This document shows positions 11,552 to 23,149 of a DNA stretch of 64,000 bases, in pieces. The notes below the pieces were generated by a model that was given only the letters and a program-made list of their open reading frames with translations, did not search any database and was not told where the DNA came from. The position numbers and the translations under genes are program-made. How positions within the stretch are numbered: position 1 is the first letter of the stretch; every line of letters starts with the position of its first letter. The stretch lies in assembly GCF_040869045.1 (NCBI RefSeq), contig NC_090319.1, positions 269,406,897-269,470,896 on the forward strand. The letters are read 5' to 3'. Origin of the DNA: Eurosta solidaginis. Lineage: Eukaryota; Arthropoda; Insecta; Diptera; Tephritidae.

Positions 11552-12300
11552 TATAGGGGTTGGTTTTAAACTTTGATTTGATTGAAGGGATAGTGAAATT
11601 ACCAAAACCTGAAAGATAAATAAACTTTTAAATCATATCAACAAATTCAATTTCATCAGTAGTTAATCTATATCTATTTGCTCTCTTAATATATAATACC
11701 CTAGCCCAAGACAAAACGGCTATATAATACGCATGAGCGGAAAGTGAAATAGAACGCTTAAAATTTAAATTATGTGCAGAAAAAGTTTCATATGTTTCAT
11801 TAATTATAGAAGTCGGACCATGAAAACCCGAAAAATGGTTTAACTCTTCAGATGGAGTAGGAAAGAATGAAAATGATCATTTTTCAAATCAGAATGCTGT
11901 CCTGAAGGCATAGTACTGCCTTTCTCCTATGCAACGATCGGTGCTCTTACATTATCTTTAGGTCTCTCTGAAACCCCACCGCGTTTATATCCTCCACGTC
12001 CACGATGTGACGAAGGAGCTTGGGATTGATATTGTTCAAGTGGCTGTTGCTGCTGATATTGTTGTTGATAATAATTATCAATATAATTATTATTGTTACG
12101 CCATGACTGATCACCTCTACCATGCCCTCTTTGAGGGTAATTATTTCCATTAAAATTGTAACGAAACATTTTCGCTCGGTTACTAATCACCAATTTCTGA
12201 CCAAGAAACTTAGGAATACCTTCCAAGATGTTAACGGTTCAAGTATTTATAGGTAAGGCATCAATTCCATGGTTTTACTATTCAAACACTTAATGTATTG

Positions 12301-12500
12301 TGGGACCACCACACCAGCGGGTTAGGGGGCTTAGAATATACCCGCGACAGGTATCTATGCCTGTCGTAAAAGGCGACTAAAATACCAAATTGACTGTAAC
12401 TATAGTGGTTGCCTGAGGAAGCGGTGTTCAGTTTCCATAATAACGTTTGCAGTTTCACTTCGGTACACCCTATAGAATTATAGCTGAGCTTAAGAAATTA
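12301..12500 (+). repeat. 5' fragment of the CAA-tailed SINE-like family
   Basis: Positions 12314-12392 match the 5' part of the element at 58172-58558 and of the inverted copy at 24190-23781 (CCAGCGGGTTAGGGGG, then CCTGTCGTAAAAGGCGACTA). The sequence then diverges. The segment near 12460, TTCGGTACACCCTATAGA, resembles 32441-32460. Confidence 0.7.
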
Positions 12501-13100
12501 GTGTATTGCAAGGACTAACCTCATGGTAAAATATTAATTATAGTACAGAGGTAAAAGTGATTGGCGAAAATAACAAGATGCCATCTCTAAAAATTTGAAT
12601 AAGACTATCCCCAAATGTCACCTAAAAAATAAGCTTTTGACACTTAAGTGTCAGTATCATATCATCATAAATGGTTTGGTATCCTTGAAGGTTTCGAACA
12701 CGTTTGTGTTTCTTAGTTGCTCAAAAAATATTAAAAGGGTGAGAAGGGCGTAAATAAATTTTAAAAACTTCTGAAAGTTGGCCAACCCTTAAAACTGTCA
12801 AACGGATTTTTTTTTTTAAATTACCTATAATTTTTTTTTATCTGTATGTGTATTATTTTAAATTATTTTTAGAAAGATCCGTAATCTAGATATATGCAAA
12901 GATGTTGTTTCCTTATTAATTTTCTTTTAGCTATTGTCAAATAGCATATCTGACCTTGTACTTTTCTAGTTGTATGCGTTTAATTCGATGTAGAGTAAAT
13001 ATTGTCTTATTTTAAAATTCCAATGGCACACGTATACGCAAAAAGACTTTACATTTGTTGCTTACGCGAAAATGCTGGAAATTTATAATTGTCATAAAGC
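12501..13100. other. gene-free AT-rich sequence
   Basis: Nothing recognisable is seen apart from T-rich tracts at 12811-12840. Confidence 0.5.
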
Positions 13101-13104
13101 CATG

Positions 13105-13620
13105 TGTCGGTTTTCGAATTCGATCAAAGAAGTGTCGTATTTAAGTCCACCAGCATTGAATAGGTGAACTTAAACTACATAGTTAAAAAAAAAAACACTG
13201 CGATGTGGATTCAAAATCGATTCCACTTTTTTTACGAAAACTGGAAAATGCCTGATAGTTTTTTTTTTCAGAAACTATACAATTTGTTTTTACAAACCTT
13301 TAGAACCCGACTACGTGAAAGGGCGGCTATTTCCGAATTCGAAAAAAATTGTCACATTCAATTCGATTTTGAAACTTGTACTTGTCGGCACAAATCGAAA
13401 AAATATACGATTTAAATACGACCGGCATTGAACAAGTAAATTTAAATTAGTTTAAACCTAGCGGTAATCCTTTTTAATTTTTTATAAACCTTCAAGACAC
13501 GAATACATGAAAAGCGATCTTCGAACTCGATTTTAAAACTTGTTCTGGTGCTCACAAATCGAGGGAATTTTTTCATTTAAATTCGAGAAGCATTGAAAAC
13601 GTGAATTGAAGGTAGTTCAC
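13105..13620. repeat. diverged tandem repeat, three units
   Basis: A segment with ATCGA.., then ATTTAAAT.CGA, CAGCATTGAA and a GTGAA/GTAAA..TTAA end recurs near 13111, 13390 and 13554. Spacing is about 280 and 164 bp. Units are strongly diverged. ORFs across it are not convincing genes. Confidence 0.5.
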
Positions 13621-14289
13621 TTGAGACTTTTTTGCATATTATTTTACAAAAGTGGTTTTATATATAAAATTACGTTTATAGGACTTGCTTTTAAGTATTT
13701 TGAATCAATATTGCATGGTATAGCTCTGCTATTGCATAAACCTTGCATTTATGTTATTTTTTTTTACTTAAATCTCAGAACCAACGTTAGTATTTTCTTC
13801 TTGTAGCAGTGCTTAGCCCCATCCAATAGGTGGAATCACAACATTGAGATGGGGTTGCACTGAAATGAAAATTAAAGGCCTTAGTCGGCAAAAATCGGAT
13901 TCGCTCCGACCAAAGATGCACTCGAGAGCTTCGTTCAGCTTGGGAATGACAAACATGTACAATTGGGTAATTGAAAACCTCACTTATTTTATGAACTAAG
14001 ACAAGTTTTTAGGTATCAGAACTTATGTTATTAAATAACTCTACCCTCTTAGCAAATACTAGAAGTGTTCTAGAACCTAACTAGATCGAAAAGATCAACA
14101 TTTTTTTAGTCTAAAGAAATGCTTTCGCTTTTATAAATATTTTATTAAAATCCGATTGCAACAAACTTCTAATTAGACTTTCTCCCATAAGGACACGCTT
14201 AAGCGACCGCTTACCGCCTGTGCTTCAAACGTGTTATACTCCGTTCCAATAAGAAATACGAAAGTGAGATGATATAACTCTCTACTGCC
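13621..14289. other. gene-free sequence
   Basis: No supported features. A stretch at 13810-13960 is less AT-rich than its surroundings and may be a decayed repeat. Confidence 0.45.
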
Positions 14290-14320
14290 ATTCATTTCAT
14301 TTCATTTCATTTCATTTATT
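14290..14320. repeat. (TTCAT)n microsatellite
   Basis: Five or so TTCAT units in a row. Such pentanucleotide tails often mark the 3' end of a minus-strand LINE, but no coding part is seen next to it. Confidence 0.8.
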
Positions 14321-16730
14321 CAGAGAGTATACATTAGTACAGTAAGACAAATTGTCTTTTGTAGTACAACAAACATAATTCATAACGACTAAAGGGAATC
14401 ATATTACAAAAACTCAATATAAGGTAAAGTAAGTCAGAATATTTAAATACCGATATGGAAAAAATAAATAAATATATGAATTAAAATATGTATGATTAAA
14501 AAAAAAATAAAATATATATATATATATATATGTATACAAACAACTCTCCTGGTAGTCACCACACTCTTGCTTTGCAAATGAGCGATGTCGTCAAGTGTTC
14601 CACCTATAAAGCTATGAAAGACATCAAAGAACAAGTCGGCTTTCGTGGGTGGTCATCACTAATTTGTAGGTTTAACTTGTATACCAACATGAGAAGATTT
14701 TTAACCTCCCCAACTGTTGAAGAAATGGCGCAAATTCCAGACTGATTGTGACTAATTTCTGCCTGTGTTTTTAAGTAAGAGTAAAACTAGTAATTTAATA
14801 AATAATTCGCCTGAAATATCCGTTTAGACACAGATTCACCTACTCAAAAGTCCCGATGAAAATATTTAAAATAGACATGATTGGCCTCAATATAAAACCT
14901 CACATCTAATAATTTTATACCACCTCTGTATAAGTTTTAAAAGCTTTGTACCGAGAAGGTATGACTAGCTGATTAGTTTCTTCCAATATGAATGTGTCAA
15001 TTGGGGTAATCACAATTTATTGTTGTCTAGGGTGCTCAACTTACCATCTTAACCACACTTAACTTTTTTCAAATTCCTTTATAGTTGTAAAGGAACTGGA
15101 GATAACACGAGTTGTCAAACATAACTCGCTTAGCTCTCTGTATTTCTTTTGTGTTAAGCTGTCAACTCACATCAGCTGATTTAATTTTGCGCACGAAAAT
15201 AACAGAAAAAGTATGTAGTTAAAAGGCAGACGAAAATTTGTATGATTTTAAAATCAGATAATTCCACTTATGTTAAAATAAAAACGGCATTTATATTAAA
15301 CAAAATGTTAACTTATAAAAAGGCGCCCATCGAAAGGGTGTATTATCAGGGTAAAGATGCCAGATGGTAACTTTAGCACCAAATTATGATTACCTCAAAT
15401 GAACGAATGAAAATACAAATCTAATTTATTTTCACGGAAGAAGGTTCTATGCTCTTATATCTTTATACACATGCTGAAAACACCAAAATACCATAATCGT
15501 CTACACACTCTGATAGTTAATCAATACAAATCCCATCATAAACTTACCTAGTCATTACACAACTTTTTTGTTCACCTTCTCGCACCGCAGGAATACATCC
15601 TGTAAATCCGTATTTTATCCAAATATTTTATTAATGAACAAATCTTTCCCATCTTCTCCTTATGGAGTTGGAGTAGTTGTTGATGATTTCAATCTTAGCT
15701 CACCTTTAAGTCCCGATTGCTATATATGTACAGTTGCTATATCTTACTTTTTTTTATCAAACTTACTTGATTCATCCAGCACAAATTAACGTTCTGGGGA
15801 CGTCATTACTGATGATGATTTCTTTTTCTCTGTTGTTGTTTCTGCTATTCGTATATACCCCTTATAATATTTGACTAGATTCTATATTTTGCTGAAACGG
15901 AAATCCATGTGATTGTTGATTAATTATTTCACTTTGCTATGCTTTTGAACAAAGAACAGTTTAGAATTATTTCTTTCTCGCATGTTTTATGTGACCTATA
16001 AACAATTACCATTGCAAGATTTTAAGTTTTAATTTTACAAGCAAATAAATAAATAAAATGTAGTTAAAACAAGATAGAACTTTAATTCTTGGCTCAAAGA
16101 AATATGTATTAAGAAAATGTATTTGTACCACCACAACATAATATTCACCAGATTGAAAAATAAACATAACTTGATCACAGTAAAAAAAGATCCTCATATA
16201 GCAGTGTGGCAAAATTTTAAAAATCGTAATGTTTGTATACGAGCAAGCATGGAAAGCGTTTGAAGAATTTTGTCACGGTTTTAAAAATGCACTTTGAGGT
16301 CTAGAATTATACAATAATAGTTTTATGTAAATTTATTTTAATGCCATAAACTGTGATTCAATTTCAAGATCTATGTAAGAATTGAATGTTTTATATATGT
16401 AAGCAGAATACAATCTTTCTTTAATCTTACTTATACGCAATTATTTGTTGCTTACATTATTACTCGAAACAATACTAAGAACAATTGAAATCACAACCAC
16501 AATAAATAATTCCACTCTGCTTTTAAGCGATTTATATGCTCTTTTATTATCACTATTAAGTACTTTGAACAATTAATTATTTGCACACTATGTAAACTTA
16601 TATCTATGTATCAGCATGTTTTGAACAAATAAATGAATTGCACTCCCTAAAAGAAGTTGTTTTTAATACTAGAAACCTGGGCATCCCTACAACATTGAGG
16701 AGGCCCCCCAGGGGCTTACGAGGTTATCTC
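14321..16730. other. gene-free sequence
   Basis: Contains a (TA)n run at 14513-14532 and AT-rich DNA. Short ORFs near 14530 and 15568 lack domains and look random. Confidence 0.5.
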
Positions 16731-16733
16731 CGT

Positions 16734-18060
16734 AAGCTTACTTACTTACTTAATTGGCGCTTAACCGTTTAAACGGTTATGACCGCCCAACAAGGTGCGC
16801 CAGTCGCTTTTCTCTGCCGATCGGCGCCAATTGGTCACACCAAGGGAGTTTAAATTGTTTTCGACCTGGTTCTTCCAGCGGAGTGCGGGCCGCGCTCTAC
16901 CTCTGCTTTCATGAGCGGGTTCCGATAGAAACACTTTCTTGGCCGGAGCGGCATCTTATGGCCTAGCCAGCTGTTTAAGTGACTTAAACTATGAACATTT
17001 TTCGTTCGTTTGTTTCATTAGCCATTGAGTGTACTTGTAATTCTCAACTGGTTAGTGAAATATTCTAAAGACATACATAGTTTAAATTTTTTATCCCAAA
17101 TCGAGGGTTTTCAAAGCAAAACAAGGTGGCTCAACCCGCAACCAATACGTTGGAACCCCCAGTGCTCGCCCCCAATGAATATATACAAGGTTAACAGGCG
17201 CATAGCGACCTCTCTTTAAATAAAATATATATACAGCCCACTTAAATAACAAATAAGCCCACTTAAATAACGAAAGCCTAGACACCATCGCAGCCGTTGC
17301 GTTTTAATTCGCTGGGCTATGTTGATGTCTGCGTAGAGCTCGTACAGCTCATCATTAAATCTTCGGTACTCGCCATCGCCAATGCGTGCATGTATCTTTC
17401 GAAGCACTTTTCTCTCGAACACTCCCAGAGCCGCTTCACGTTGTCATGGTCCACGCACCATATTGCAGGGCGGGTACGCTAAGTGACTTGTAGAGTATGA
17501 TTTTCTTTTGCCGAGAGAGGACTTTACTTTTCAATTGCCTACCTAGTCCAAAATAGCATTTATTGGCAAGAGTGATTCTTAGCTGGATTTCAGAGCTGAT
17601 GTTGTTAGTGTTGATGCTGCTTCCCAAATAAACGAAGTCTTTTGCTATTTCGAAATTATGGCTGCCAACAGTAGCGTGGTTGCCAAGGCGCATATTCGCT
17701 CACTCTTTGCTCGATGACAGCAGGTACTTCGTTTTGTCCTCATTCACCATCAAGCCCATCTTTACCGCTTCTTTTACCAGTTTGGAGTAAGGTGAACTAA
17801 CGGCGCGGATGTTTAGGCCGATGATATCAATGCCATCAGCATATGCCAGTAATTGAACGCTTTTATAGAATATTGTTCCAGAGCGGTTAAGGTCTGAAGC
17901 TAGTATAATTTTCTCCAGCATCAAATTAAAGAAATTTCCGTAAGCATTATGAGGAAATACTGCACCTAAGAACACAGCAAAAAAACACAAACAGGTCCGC
18001 AATAATATCCACAAACAGGCGCCGGACCTCTATACCAGGAATTGCCCGGCGAATCCAGTT
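16734..18060 (-). mobile_element. 5'-truncated RTE-like LINE, minus strand
   Basis: The 3' end lies at the left: on the minus strand the sequence ends in repeated TAAG (16734-16753), a microsatellite-type LINE tail. A GC-richer 3' UTR at 16755-16985 precedes that tail. The reverse-transcriptase part lies at 17216-18014. A foreign-looking AT-rich stretch at about 16985-17290, with a direct repeat of GCCCACTTAAATAAC, separates the 3' UTR from the coding part. The 5' end is missing. Confidence 0.75.
17216..18014 (-). pseudogene. reverse transcriptase C-terminal part (RTE-like LINE)
   Basis: Three minus-strand pieces line up as one protein. 18014-17700 contains LLAYADGIDIIG, the YxDD catalytic box changed to YADG, followed by GLMVNEDKTKYLL. 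17693-17436 contains FVYLGSSINTNN and later KKIILYKSLSVPALQYGAWT, the thumb and post-RT segment. 17422-17216 contains MFERKVLRKIHARIGDGEYR. This order is typical of RTE-like LINE polymerases. A stop or frame change lies near 17695-17700, and the third conserved position of the active box is lost, so it is dead. Confidence 0.85.
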
Positions 18061-18074
18061 CTTAAAGAAAAATA

Positions 18075-18402
18075 CCCAGAATCCCAGGGAGACGCGCATC
18101 ACTCTAGCTCAACATCGATCTGGGAACTGTAACAGGTAAACCCTTACTTATCCAGTATCAATCCCGACATACATAATTTATGTTCTGCTTGTAATGTGTT
18201 CCAACATAATACCAACCATCTCTGCAATTACAATGTGGAATCAACGCATTTAACACCCCTCTCACTATTGTCCATCCTGTTGAAACTGCAAGTTTACTTT
18301 GGACTCCCGTTAGAGGATATTGATGACAATTTGTGATCGGTCGCTCCTATTGGATGGGGAGAAACACTACAACTCTGCTACAACAACAACAACATCTGTT
18401 CC
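18075..18402 (+). pseudogene. Jockey-like LINE 3' end with CAA tail
   Basis: The plus strand around 18160-18330 reads as the C-terminal Cys/His knuckle of Jockey-type polymerases: CSACN, then NTNHLC, then ESTHLTPLSL, ending GLPLEDIDDNL and a stop. About 60 bp of 3' UTR follow, then CTACAACAACAACAAC at 18379-18395. No RNase H domain is seen, as in the Jockey clade. The same CAA tail is shared with the SINE-like family elsewhere in the window. Confidence 0.75.
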
Positions 18403-18933
18403 GTCTGCAATGTTCTGTATAAACACTGGTTAAAATGTTTAGGACATTTTTTAGGTAGGACTATTTGATTTTCTAATTATCGCTGAGTCAACCTACTTAA
18501 TATCACATACGAACGGCCGGTACTTTTATATAAAGTATTGTGGCGAATATTAGCATCACTATGCTGTTAGAAAATAATCACAAAAACAAAAACAGCAAGC
18601 AGCCACACTTATGTACATGAACACATTAGAGCAAGCAGACACACTTATGTACAAGGCAACGAAAAACATTCCATACACATAACCGGCAGATACAACTGTT
18701 CTAGAAGGCATGTGCGTGAAACGTCTAGACCTAATGAGAAATCGGCAAAAAGGTAATCGGGAGTATAATACTCCCTAGCAGCGCAAGCTGAGGAATAAGT
18801 AATCAGTTTTGATTTGGACACGCTATTAGTGAAGTATAATTGTGAAGTACTACGCCCAAACTAATTTAAATAAAGACCATTTTGCAATACTAAATATTGC
18901 AGTTATTTATTCAACAGTTCAGCGTTTTAGAGC

Positions 18934-21900
18934 AAGAGCCCATGACGGCCAGGCCTCAGTTAAAGTATAAAATCTAAAAATTTCTCTATGTATGTCCACT
19001 ATACGGGTAAGAACGATCCCAGGCTATGAGACTTGGGTGGCGGTGGCTTTGGCAGGTAAGAGGTAGTAAAGGTGTGTAAAATTGTGTCTCAAATTAGGTA
19101 TAGTATAAAGCTCAGTTTTCACTTATTTTATTAGTGCTAATCTAAGAAATCGCCTCGTCCGCAGCCAGACACTTAGTGCAGTTCCACCCACCTGCCAGAC
19201 ACCCTTAAAGTAGGGTTAATTTTAATTGTACTTTAGTTATAGTATAAAACCTGAATTTTGTATTTGTTACTTGGAGAACTATAAAATGATGTTTCCTCGG
19301 TAGACAGACAGTTTTGATAGTTCCCCTGTATTGCCACACACATTAAAGATCTAGTATAGGTGCGCGCGCGAGGGATATATGCGTAAGCGGGTGCGAGTGA
19401 GATAGTGCGTTCATGAATTAATCTTTAAATCAATAATCCAAAAATGTAGTTAATTACTGTTTAGACGTTTGTAAGCTTCATTTAAATATTTAATTTTGTA
19501 AACAATTTTTTATACTGTAAGGAAGGAAGAATTATTGTGGTAGTAAAACATTGAATGAAAAAGAAGTTTAATTATAATTATAGCCACTGAATACAAAGTA
19601 AAAAAATAATATTTTTAATCGGGTATTATTATTATTATTAAATTCAAAAAAGTAGTCAATTATTTTCATCGGTCTCGCCGATATCTTAATCGTCCTCACC
19701 ACTGCTACTTCTGTCCGTGGATTCGTCGTCGTCAGTATCTCCTTCTTCGTCATTTTCTGTAATAAGTAAACCAAGTTAGCATAGTTATGAATAGTTTGAA
19801 ATGTATCTAAAATAATTTGAAATCATAGTAACATACCTGACGAAGTTGTTAAAGAATCACTGACATAATTTGGTAGTTGATCCCCTTCAAACCATTTAAA
19901 ATGGTATTGGTCATTTTCCAGTACCCAACCATTACTTTCTGTTCCATAAGAAGTTGGATTTTGTAGGTCAGCATTTTCCAAATAGTACAGATATAATTTG
20001 CTCGCAAAAATTGCTGTAATAATTCACTTTTACAAGGTGGTAAACTGCTAGCGTCGAAGTTTCGCAATTTTTTTCGAAGAGACTGTATACGAATCTATGA
20101 AGATTTGAAGTCTAGCTGCATCAACATCAATGATATTACGAATATTGTATATATTGCATATAAATTTTTGAATAATATTAAACACGTTTTTTTGTTCAAC
20201 TTTATTTTCAATTAATTCACTGTCACCGAACCTAATGAAAGCTTCCTGGAATTCATCAGATTTTTTCAAAAGTTCATAAGGTTTTAATTTTCCATTCCTG
20301 AATAATGCAGGATTATAATCGCACCCTGTTATTGCATGGAATCCTGGTAAGCTTTGACAAACAGATTCTCCTAATTCTGCGTGTATCTTTGTTAGGTCCA
20401 CGTATCTTAAGTTGTTTCCAGTTCCCGACAGAATCCAAACAAACGAATCATTTTTTAGGTGATGCATATGAGCAAGCATTAAAGCCCAAATGTCTGTATC
20501 AACACTTCGGATTACAATATTCGCTGGATAGTTGATGTTACACGCATGGTATATTATTTTTGTATCTGCTTCTTCATGTTCCGGGCATGACGGTTCTTCA
20601 TCAATACTTGATGTAACTTTAGAATTATTAGATGTGAAAGAATGACATTTTCTAAAATTTACGTGTATAATCTTGTTACCAATAAATGACGCCAATTCAT
20701 CAGTTGCCCAATGTAAAATAAAAAAATCCACAAGAGCTTTTTTAAAATTTGAATTTTTAGTTCTTTTTTAAAATCGCTTGGTCGCGATTGCTCAGGTCCA
20801 GTTATGTTGTACCCCAATTGTGCAGATTCAAACCGTTGAGAATGCTCATAATCTTTAATAGATGGTGTAAGGTATTGATCAAAGATTACATCGATTCTCA
20901 ACGATTGTAATTGAGTAACCATTTGCAACATTTTTCTAGAAATACCTCCAATTTTTTTGGATCGTTTTTCATCGTGTTTCTCTAAACGCTTCATCAATGC
21001 TGATTTATCTGTTTTACAAATAGTTCCATCTATATGACACATTGACAATGGCACCGAGGTAATTACTTACGCCAGGACTTTCTTCATAAGTTATAGAATG
21101 TGATGTTCCTGATTCAGAAACTAAAACAGCTTGTTATACAGGCGGTAATTGAGATTGCTCTTGAGAAGTTGAAGGTTGCGGTTCTATTGATTGAGAAAAT
21201 AAATTTTGCTCTGATGCTGTCGGAGATTCTGTTGTTGAGTTTGACTGAAGATAAGTTCTCTGCAACTACAATGGTTAATTCTTCATTTGCACTTCTTTTC
21301 TTACAACGTACACGTTCAGAAGTGTAATATTTTTTCATAAGTCCTGTGAACGCTTTATGACATTCCCGGTGATAACTCCCATCAGTATATTTATCAGGCA
21401 AAATAATGTTTTGTATTTGAGGTTATGTTTTTTTCTCACTTCCCAAATGGTGTGGCATTTCTTTAATGTCTCTTCAGAAAATAATGTTATTTTGCCATCG
21501 CTTTTTTACAAACAAAACAAATTAATTTGTTGCTTTCCTCTTCCATGACAACACTTTATTATTACAACTGGATCGCACTTATTTTATAAAATTTGCACAA
21601 ATAAATAATAAAACTTTTGCTGTACGTATAACAATTCACTACAGTATACCACAAAAGGTCGCCGTGGACCGAGCGCACTATCTCACTCGCACCCGCTTAC
21701 GCATATATCCCTCGCGCGCGCACCTATACTAGATCGTTAATGTGTCTGTCAATATAGGGGAACCATCAAAACTGTCTGGCTAATGAGGAAACATCATTTT
21801 ATAGTTCTCCAAGTAACATATATAAAATTCAGGTTTTATACTATAACTAAAGTACAATTAAAATTAACCCTACTTTAAGGGTTTCTGGCAGGTGGTTGGA

Positions 21901-22149
21901 ACTGCACTAAATGTCTGGCTGCGGACGAGGCGATTTCTTAGATTGGCACTAATAAAATATGTGAAAACTGAGCTTTATACTATACCTAATTTGAGACACA
22001 ATTTTATACACCTTTACTACCTGTTACATGCCAAAGCCACCGCCACCCAAGTCTCATAGCCTGGGATCGTTCTTACCCGTATAGTGGACATACATAGAGA
22101 AATTTTTAGATTTTATACTTTAACTAAGGCCTGGCCGTCACGGGCTCTT
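18934..22149 (-). mobile_element. DNA element with 479-bp terminal inverted repeats
   Basis: 18934-19412 and 21671-22149 are inverted copies of the same 479 bp with few differences, starting AAGAGCCC and ending with a GAGATAGTGCG segment. Between them is about 2.26 kb holding one gene on the minus strand. The flanks share TTAGA (18927-18931 and 22148-22152), a possible but imperfect target duplication because the second copy overlaps the last TIR bases. The insertion lies inside the solo LTR, whose two halves resume on either side. Such long inverted repeats are unusual for common insect cut-and-paste families. The internal gene suggests a nuclease-encoding, possibly Academ-like, element. Confidence 0.88.
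19660..21546 (-). pseudogene. PIN/XPG-nuclease-like protein of the long-TIR element
   Basis: A likely start is ATG at 21546, leading into a CFVC zinc-ribbon-like start. It continues through 21401-21114 (a GSYHRECHKAFTGL segment) and 21054-20659 (IDVIFDQYLTPSIKDYEHSQR). 20731-20048 (227 aa) holds EEADTKIIYHA, RSVDTDIWALM, ILSGTGN and LPGFHAITGCDYNPAL. The spaced acidic residues (EEAD, DTD, GCD) resemble PIN/XPG-type metal-dependent nucleases. After about 20060 the frame shifts into a segment ending KWFEGDQLPNYVSDSL (frame near 19880), then a probable intron (donor near 19835, acceptor near 19756) and an acidic tail ending SGEDD at about 19690. Several frameshifts (near 20060 and 19990, and between 21114 and 21054) mark it as decayed. 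The function as transposase is inference from its position between the repeats. Confidence 0.7.
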
Positions 22150-22349
22150 AGACTATTTCGAACGATAGCAGAAGGTGTTTAATTATCAGGATCCCCGAAA
22201 AATTGTTACAGTATCAACGAGTTGTTAGTTTTACGGAAACTTTTTGTCTCGTTTTTATTTTTGCATATGCATTTAAATTTAAGTTTCATTCACTCTATAA
22301 ATCAATTCATTTGATTTTGCCGGCCATTAATATATTAAATGTTCGATCT

Positions 22350-22430
22350 AGCATATTGAGCGCGAGATTGAAGCCCAAAGTCGACAAACTGATTGGACCC
22401 TATCATTGCAGCATCCAAAAGGGTATGTTC
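22350..22430 (+). pseudogene. short reverse-transcriptase fragment
   Basis: The plus strand reads ILSARLKPKVDKLIGPYHC, close to the fingers segment of RTE-like reverse transcriptases (ERLKPKV-KLIGPYQCGF). Flanking sequence is not recognisable as RT, so only a scrap remains. Confidence 0.55.
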
Positions 22431-22751
22431 GAGCCGTTCAATATTTACAACAATCTTCCAATAATGCTACTTATAGTGTGTTGCTTTTACTCAGTCCAGA
22501 ATGTGATGCAATTGGGCAGTGAAAATTGTTATGTTGCCCATGATATGATACTGATGATCAATAGATAGTCAACATTTCATTCATCGAACGTGTGATGTTG
22601 CCACTGCTCTCCAAATTTTGCCGAAGAACGTGATGCTCTTTAATTAAAAGTAATACTGCTGCAATAACTGCAGTTAGAACACACCCACAGCGTTTGGTTG
22701 AAGTGGCATATAACATAGAATTTGTTGAACACCTCTATAAGGTAACAGGAT

Positions 22752-23124
22752 TGGCTTTCCATAATTCGATAGTCGACACTCGTTAGCTCGATACTTTAAT
22801 TCGATATCGAACGCTCGATGATACAGTTTTGGTTTACGTATTTCAATTTGAGTACATTTTTCCCGTGTATCAAAAAGTGTTTCGAAAGTATATTGGAATC
22901 ATCAAAATAATTTCAATAGGGAAAAGCGTTTGTTTGCTGACTCCTTAGCTTAAAATTATTCCTCAAAGCATTAAAAACTGTAGCTTACGAAAAGCAATTC
23001 GACACCTAATTTGGTAGACGTTAGATACAACGTTCAATACGACGCGACGAGATTTTGTGTTACGGAACGCAAAAACGATTATTTGATACTCGTTTTTGTT
23101 CGATATCGAATTACGGAAAGCCAC
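22752..23124. mobile_element. MITE with ~25-bp inverted ends
   Basis: The left end TGGCTTTCCATAATTCGATA (22752 onward) is matched by the reverse complement of the right end, GTGGCTTTCCGTAATTCGAT (ending 23124). The element is about 370 bp with no coding capacity and repeated TCGATATCGAA-type motifs. No clean target duplication was found, so the exact ends are uncertain. Confidence 0.6.
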
Positions 23125-23149
23125 CCCAGTTCTTTTGTTATAGAGTAGC

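Larger units (their letters stand above)
10303..12170 (-). pseudogene. broken capsid/gag-like ORF, possible endogenous viral element
   Basis: Minus-strand coding sequence can be followed from an ATG near 12170 to a stop at 10303, apart from the mariner at 10821-11551. The N-terminal ~75 residues are rich in Asn, Gln, Gly and Arg with several RGG-type motifs, like an RNA-binding tail. The rest looks like a compact, mixed hydrophobic structural protein. Frame breaks or stops occur at 11927-11929, about 11860, 11629-11631 (in-frame TAA), near 10650 and near 10540. Total length without the mariner is about 1.1 kb (roughly 375 residues), suiting an RNA-virus capsid of the partitivirus-like size class. 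A retrotransposon Gag or a dead host gene would also fit. The family is not recognised by sequence; the viral reading is inference. Confidence 0.42.
18539..22210 (+). mobile_element. solo LTR with nested insertion, TSD GTAT
   Basis: The LTR begins TGTGGCGAATAT at 18539 and ends TTGTTACA at 22210. It is flanked by the exact 4-bp duplication GTAT (18535-18538 and 22211-22214). It contains AATAAAGACCATTTTGCA, a polyadenylation region near its 3' end. It matches the LTR at 63609-63961 (minus strand). It is interrupted between 18933 and 22150 by the long-inverted-repeat element; without it the LTR is about 455 bp. TG..CA ends, a 4-bp duplication and lack of internal domains indicate a Ty3/gypsy-type solo LTR formed by recombination. 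Confidence 0.85.
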
